Below are positions 1 through 5,523 of a stretch of 5,523 nucleotides of DNA, piece after piece. The DNA is from an uncultured Blastocatellia bacterium. Lineage in GTDB: Bacteria; Acidobacteriota; Blastocatellia; Pyrinomonadales; Pyrinomonadaceae. A model generated the notes under the pieces. The model was given only the letters and a program-made list of their open reading frames with translations. It searched no databases and was not told where the DNA came from. The stretch lies in assembly GCA_946480785.1 (NCBI GenBank), contig CAMLLD010000137.1, positions 1 through 5,523 on the forward strand. Reading direction: 5' to 3'. Within the stretch, counting starts at the first letter, position 1. Each line of letters starts with the position of its first letter. Both the position numbers and the translations under genes were made by a program.

Positions 1-118
1 CGACCGTGAACATCGCGGTCGTCGCGCCGATGCCGAGCGCGAGTGTCGCGATCGCGATGAACAGAAATCCCGGCCGCTTCAATAACGTGCGCACTGCGTA
101 CTGAAGATCCTTGATCAT
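1..118 (-). CDS. ADOP-type ABC transporter permease, N-terminal fragment (runs off left edge)
   Basis: This is the first 39 codons of a fourth orphan permease; the rest lies beyond the left edge. The ATG at 116-118 opens a frame reading [18 protein letters not shown], followed by a hydrophobic stretch containing [12 protein letters not shown]. This matches the opening of the two complete permeases (M-x-KD-x-x-Y-x-x-R, then a K-x-PG motif, then [13 protein letters not shown]), so it is the amphipathic start and first membrane helix of a MacB_PCD half. The start is supported by an AAGGAG Shine-Dalgarno sequence 8 nt upstream and lies 12 nt after the preceding permease's stop, so the two are probably co-transcribed. 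It differs from its neighbours by having T for N and M for I in the helix signature. The full protein is expected to be about 800 residues if it is a normal family member. Function would be as for the other permeases; substrate unknown. Confidence 0.85.
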   Translation of the reverse strand, partial: MIKDLQYAVRTLLKRPGFLFIAIATLALGIGATTAMFTV

Positions 119-126
119 CTGCGTAG

Positions 127-132
127 CTCCTT
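127..132 (-). promoter_or_regulatory. Shine-Dalgarno site of the leftmost permease, overlapping the upstream stop codon
   Basis: On the minus strand the junction reads TAAGGAGCTACGCAGATG. AAGGAG sits 8 nt before the ATG and shares two bases with the TAA stop (131-133) of the upstream permease. This fixes the start of the leftmost gene and suggests that ribosomes finishing the upstream gene can re-initiate directly. Confidence 0.8.
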
Positions 133-2572
133 ATTCGGTTCTCAGCGCCACTAACGGATCGACCTTCGTCGCGCGACGCGACGGCACGTAACACGCCACC
201 AACGCCACACCGATCAACAGCAACGACACGCCTATGAACGTCAACGGATCGGTCGCGCTCACGCCGTAAAGCACACTCGTGATCGCGCGCGTCGCGAGAT
301 ACGCGCCGAACAGTCCGATCGCCGCGCCGATGATCGTCAGTTTCAAACCGTGACTCAGCACGAGCTTCAACACGTCTGACAACTGCGCGCCGAGCGCGAG
401 TCGAATGCCGATCTCATGCGTGCGTTGCGCCACTGTGTACGACGTGATGCCGTAGATGCCGATCGCCGAAAGCAGCAGGGCGACGAGGCCGAACACGCCG
501 AGCACCGTCGCCGCGATCTTTGGCGGAAAGAGCGCGAAACGCATGTGCTCGGTAAGCGTCTTCACGTCAAACAGCGGCAGGTTCGGATCGAGTGTTTGCA
601 CTTCCTTCCGCACCGCGCCCAATAAAGCTTCGGGTCTGCCGTCAGTGCGCACCGTCAGAATTCCGGATGATTGATAGTCCTGGGCCATCGGCGTCCAGAC
701 GAACGGCCGCTGGTCTTCGGTAATGCTGAAATACTTGCCGTCTTTCGCGACACCGACGATGCGCATAAATGGACCAGTCGCGGCGCCGAACGCGAATCGC
801 TTGCCGACTGCTTCCGCGCTCGAGCTCACGTTCGGCATCAGACGCCGCACAAACGTCTCGTTAACAATCGCGACTTGTTCTGTCTTCGCCTGGTCCTGAT
901 CGTTGAACTCGCGTCCCTGGACCAGCGGCGTGTGCATCGTTTCGAAGTAACGCGGTCCGGCGGACGCGTTCATCGCAGTCGGCACGTTCTCGCCGCGTTC
1001 GGCGGGTTGGCCTTCGATGAAGATGTTGCGGCTGTTGTAATTCAGACTCAGCGGAATGTAACTCGACACAGTCGCCGACTTGACGCCCGGCAACGCTTGC
1101 ACGCGCTCGGTGAGCTGGTGATAAAACTGCTGCCCGCGCTGCTCGTCGTAACCCTGCAAACCGAGATCGAACGACATCGTCAACGCGTTCTGCGGATCGA
1201 AGCCGGGATTCATCGTTTGCAACCGCTGCAACGTGCGCACGACGAGACCTGCTGCGATCAGCACGACGAGCGAGATCGCGATCTGGGCCACGACCAGCAC
1301 GCTGCGCAAACGCGTTCTCGCCGCGCCGCCTTGCGCGGAGGTTTCGCGAAGCGCCTGTGAGAGACCGGGACGCGTCGCTTGCAGCGCGGGGGCGAGACCG
1401 AAGATCGCGCCGGCCAGCACCGACACGCAAAGTGAAAACAGCAGCACGTGCCAGTCGATATTCACGTCCATCGACAACGGAAAATCGATCGGCGGCTTGA
1501 ACGCGAGCAACACGTCGACGATCCAAAACGCGAGCAACACGCCGGCGATGCCGCCGAAGAGCGACAGCAACACGCTCTCCGTGAGCAACTGGCGAATCAA
1601 GCGCACGCGGTTCGCGCCCATCGCGAGCCGAATCGCGATCTCGCGACGCCGGTCGGTGGCGCGCGCGAGCATCAGTCCCGCAAGGTTCGTGCACGTCACG
1701 ATCAGCACCAACGCCACCGCCCCCATCAGCACCCACGTAAAACTCACGACCGCGCCGCGCAGATCGGGAAGAATAAAACCGGGTGGCACGACCTTGATCG
1801 ATTGTCCTTTGTTGGTGTCGGGATACTCTTTCGCGAGTTGTTGGGCCAAGAGGTTGAGCGACGCTTCCGCCTGGCGCGCACTGACGCCGGACTTGAGCCG
1901 ACCGTTAGCGAAGAAGTTTCTGGTGTTGCGATCCTCGAGCCAATCGGAGCCGGGTTCGACCCAACTGATCATCGACGACGGCAACCAGATCTCCGGCGTG
2001 TAGACCAGCTCGGTGCCTTTGAAGCCCGCGGGCGCGATGCCGATCACTTTGAACTGATGATTGTTCAGCAACACGTCTTTGCCGACAATGTTGGCATCCC
2101 CGCCGAAACGCTTTTGCCACGATTCATAGCTCAGCACGGCGATCGGATTCGCGAGCGGCGTCTTGTCTTCGTCCTGGTGAAACGTGCGGCCCTTGATCGC
2201 GTTCACGCCGAGCACGTCGAAGTAGTTGCCGGAAACTTCGAAACCCCAGATGCGTTCGTTCGCGCCGCTGCGACTGAGACTCAGCGGCACGAAGCGATAG
2301 ACGAAGAGACCCGCGAGCACGTCGTTGCGATCGCGGAAGTCGCGGAAGTTGGGAAACGAGAACGCCGACATCGAGTCGTCCTTGCCGCGAATGGCGACGG
2401 AGACGATCTGGTGCGGCTGGTCCACCGGCAGCGAACGCAACAGCACCATATTGACGAGACTGAAGATCGCGGTATTCGCGCCAATGCCGAGTGCGAGTGT
2501 AATCACCGCGACCGCCACAAAGCCCGGCCGCTTGATCAAGCTGCGAATCGCGTAGCGAAGATCCTTTAACAT
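131..2572 (-). CDS. ADOP-family ABC transporter permease, complete (813 aa)
   Basis: Predicted inner-membrane permease made of two fused MacB-like halves, with no nucleotide-binding domain and no Walker motifs. Half 1: membrane helix about 18-40 (LALGIGANTAIFS), periplasmic MacB_PCD region about 45-270 with NYFDVLGV, GR-x-F-x-x-DED, VLSYESWQKRFGG and KVIGIAPAGF, then an FtsX-type membrane unit with helices near 276-299, 329-353 and 375-396; the cytoplasmic loop is RRREIAIRLAMGANR (308-322). Half 2: helix about 424-445, periplasmic region about 450-685 (GYDEQR, LPGV, RYFETM, VAIVNETF), then helices near 687-710, 737-762 and 776-795 with QRTHEIGIRLALGA (716-729). It ends in TKVDPLVALRTE, the usual family C-terminus. 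About 800 residues is normal for ADOP proteins, so the gene looks intact. The start is backed by AGGAGA 8 nt upstream and by alignment with the neighbours' N-termini. By analogy with MacB it may couple ATP hydrolysis to periplasmic transport, but ATPase and substrate are unknown. Confidence 0.95.
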   Translation of the reverse strand: MLKDLRYAIRSLIKRPGFVAVAVITLALGIGANTAIFSLVNMVLLRSLPVDQPHQIVSVAIRGKDDSMSAFSFPNFRDFRDRNDVLAGLFVYRFVPLSLSRSGANERIWGFEVSGNYFDVLGVNAIKGRTFHQDEDKTPLANPIAVLSYESWQKRFGGDANIVGKDVLLNNHQFKVIGIAPAGFKGTELVYTPEIWLPSSMISWVEPGSDWLEDRNTRNFFANGRLKSGVSARQAEASLNLLAQQLAKEYPDTNKGQSIKVVPPGFILPDLRGAVVSFTWVLMGAVALVLIVTCTNLAGLMLARATDRRREIAIRLAMGANRVRLIRQLLTESVLLSLFGGIAGVLLAFWIVDVLLAFKPPIDFPLSMDVNIDWHVLLFSLCVSVLAGAIFGLAPALQATRPGLSQALRETSAQGGAARTRLRSVLVVAQIAISLVVLIAAGLVVRTLQRLQTMNPGFDPQNALTMSFDLGLQGYDEQRGQQFYHQLTERVQALPGVKSATVSSYIPLSLNYNSRNIFIEGQPAERGENVPTAMNASAGPRYFETMHTPLVQGREFNDQDQAKTEQVAIVNETFVRRLMPNVSSSAEAVGKRFAFGAATGPFMRIVGVAKDGKYFSITEDQRPFVWTPMAQDYQSSGILTVRTDGRPEALLGAVRKEVQTLDPNLPLFDVKTLTEHMRFALFPPKIAATVLGVFGLVALLLSAIGIYGITSYTVAQRTHEIGIRLALGAQLSDVLKLVLSHGLKLTIIGAAIGLFGAYLATRAITSVLYGVSATDPLTFIGVSLLLIGVALVACYVPSRRATKVDPLVALRTE

Positions 2573-2580
2573 TTCTCAAG

Positions 2581-2584
2581 TCTC

Positions 2585-2586
<2 letters not shown>
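2581..2586 (-). promoter_or_regulatory. Shine-Dalgarno site of the 813-aa permease, overlapping the upstream stop codon
   Basis: On the minus strand the junction reads TAGGAGACTTGAGAAATG. AGGAGA lies 8 nt before the ATG and begins inside the TAG stop (2585-2587) of the 817-aa permease, leaving a 12-nt spacer. It supports the chosen start and translational coupling. The design is the same as at the next junction, near 119-133. Confidence 0.8.
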
Positions 2587-5038
<2,452 letters not shown>

Positions 5039-5044
5039 GCTCTT

Positions 5045-5050
5045 GTCCTT
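5045..5050 (-). promoter_or_regulatory. Shine-Dalgarno site of the 817-aa permease
   Basis: On the minus strand AAGGAC lies just upstream of the ATG at 5038, with AAGGA 7 nt from the start. It is weaker than the other two Shine-Dalgarno sites of the array and, unlike them, does not overlap a stop codon. Its GGAC core could pair with the GUCC of the repeat at 5054-5080. Confidence 0.65.
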
Positions 5051-5053
5051 CGA

Positions 5054-5080
5054 TAGGTCCTGTAGGTCCTGTTGGACCTA
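5054..5080 (-). repeat. TAGGTCC direct and inverted repeat (possible hairpin) at a permease junction
   Basis: On the plus strand TAGGTCCTG occurs twice in tandem (5054-5062 and 5063-5071), followed by TTGGACCTA (5072-5080). GGACCTA (5074-5080) is the exact reverse complement of TAGGTCC (5063-5069), so the transcript can form a perfect 7-bp stem with a 4-nt loop. The same arm can also pair with the copy at 5054-5060. The element occupies most of the 39-nt spacer and includes the TAG stop codon of the right-hand permease (5078-5080). There is no T-tract after the stem, so it does not look like a factor-independent terminator. It could be a small dispersed intergenic repeat or an RNA control element; the sequence does not decide between them. 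Confidence 0.6.
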
Positions 5081-5523
5081 CTCGTAGCGCAGCGCCTTCA
5101 ACGGATCCACCCTCGTGGCCCGCCGCGCCGGCACGTAACACGCCACCAGCGTGATAACAAACAAAACAACCGCGACCAGCGCGAACGTCGTCACGTCCGT
5201 GGCCGCGACTTCAAACAACAACGTCGCGATCAATCTAGTGAGGGCAAACGACGCCGCCAGACCAGCGACGACGCCGATCACGCCGAGTACGATTCCCGTC
5301 CTCAACACGAGCTTCAACACGTCACTGCGTTGCGCGCCGAGCGCCATGCGCACGCCGATCTCGTGCGTTCGTTGCGACACTGTGTAAGACATCACACCGT
5401 AGACCCCCACCGCCGCCATCACGAGCGCGAGCCCGCGGTCGGCGAAGAGGTAGGTGATGCCGTCGCGCATGCGGCCCTTGGGCGCGCGGTCGAGGAACTG
5501 GTACATGCCCCAGATCCCATCGA
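5078..5523 (-). CDS. ADOP/MacB-type ABC transporter permease, C-terminal fragment (runs off right edge)
   Basis: C-terminal 147 or so codons of a further orphan permease; the frame stays open to the right edge, so the ATG at 5504-5506 is probably internal rather than the start. The visible part is the last FtsX-type membrane unit: a helix through [18 protein letters not shown], the loop [17 protein letters not shown], two more hydrophobic segments (one around [19 protein letters not shown], one around [17 protein letters not shown]) and the family ending [16 protein letters not shown]. This matches the ends of both complete neighbours closely. The 30 or so residues before the first helix ([17 protein letters not shown], then YLFADRG) do not resemble the corresponding part of the neighbours and put charged residues where they have an uninterrupted helix. 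It is the most upstream gene seen here and precedes the next permease by 39 nt. It may be a normal ~800-residue protein, a divergent one, or a remnant. Confidence 0.8.
   Translation of the reverse strand, partial: DGIWGMYQFLDRAPKGRMRDGITYLFADRGLALVMAAVGVYGVMSYTVSQRTHEIGVRMALGAQRSDVLKLVLRTGIVLGVIGVVAGLAASFALTRLIATLLFEVAATDVTTFALVAVVLFVITLVACYVPARRATRVDPLKALRYE

Noticed and set aside
861..1736. Minus-strand open frame (291 codons) overlapping the 813-aa permease in another frame
   Set aside because: It is arginine-rich, low in complexity and without recognisable motifs, while the overlapping frame encodes a complete, motif-rich permease.
1448..2569. Long plus-strand open frame (373 codons) antisense to the 813-aa permease
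   Set aside because: Its translation is dominated by R, H, E, D and Q with no domain or hydrophobic pattern. It lies fully inside a well-supported gene and is the usual by-product of GC-rich codon bias on the opposite strand.
5054..5080. TAGGTCC hairpin as a factor-independent terminator
   Set aside because: The stem is only 7 bp and is followed on the transcript by CAGGACCTATCGAAGG, not a U-tract. The next gene starts shortly after with the same orientation.
5078..5506. A free-standing 142-residue permease starting at the ATG at 5504-5506
   Set aside because: The frame stays open upstream to the window edge and I see no convincing Shine-Dalgarno site in the few bases available, so a truncated larger gene is the simpler reading. 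A small remnant gene cannot be fully excluded.

Overview
The window is filled by a tandem, single-strand array of four orphan ABC-type permease genes of the MacB/FtsX superfamily. All are on the minus strand, so transcription runs right to left. Two are complete (813 and 817 residues) and two are cut by the window edges: the C-terminus of one at the right and the N-terminus of one at the left. The complete proteins have the architecture of the ADOP family ('acidobacterial duplicated orphan permease'): two fused MacB-like halves, each a MacB_PCD periplasmic domain plus an FtsX-type membrane domain, with no ATPase. ADOP arrays are characteristic of Acidobacteriota and also occur in Verrucomicrobiota, Gemmatimonadota and related soil lineages. 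Family membership, the clearly GC-rich composition (judged by eye) and the tandem paralogues therefore suggest an acidobacterium or similar soil bacterium. The sequence does not settle the phylum.

Layout, in order of transcription: the C-terminal part of permease 1 (5523 to 5078, open at the right edge); a 39-nt spacer with a direct-plus-inverted TAGGTCC repeat; complete permease 2 (5038 to 2585); a 12-nt spacer in which the stop codon is fused to the Shine-Dalgarno sequence; complete permease 3 (2572 to 131); a second 12-nt spacer of the same design; and the first 39 codons of permease 4 (118 to 1). The short spacers, shared orientation and well-placed ribosome binding sites point to one polycistronic transcript whose promoter lies beyond the right edge. 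There is no intergenic stretch over 40 nt. I saw no RNA gene, CRISPR array, insertion sequence or factor-independent terminator.

Functionally, these are predicted inner-membrane proteins with large periplasmic domains. By analogy with MacB they would couple cytoplasmic ATP hydrolysis to mechanical work or efflux in the periplasm, but no ATPase is encoded here, so the partner (if any) and the substrate are unknown. Paralogues in one array may form hetero-oligomers or serve different substrates; that is inference.

I do not see an undescribed system. The points most worth a second look are the TAGGTCC repeat at the permease 1/2 junction, the atypical sequence just before the last membrane domain of permease 1, and the reused stop/Shine-Dalgarno junction.
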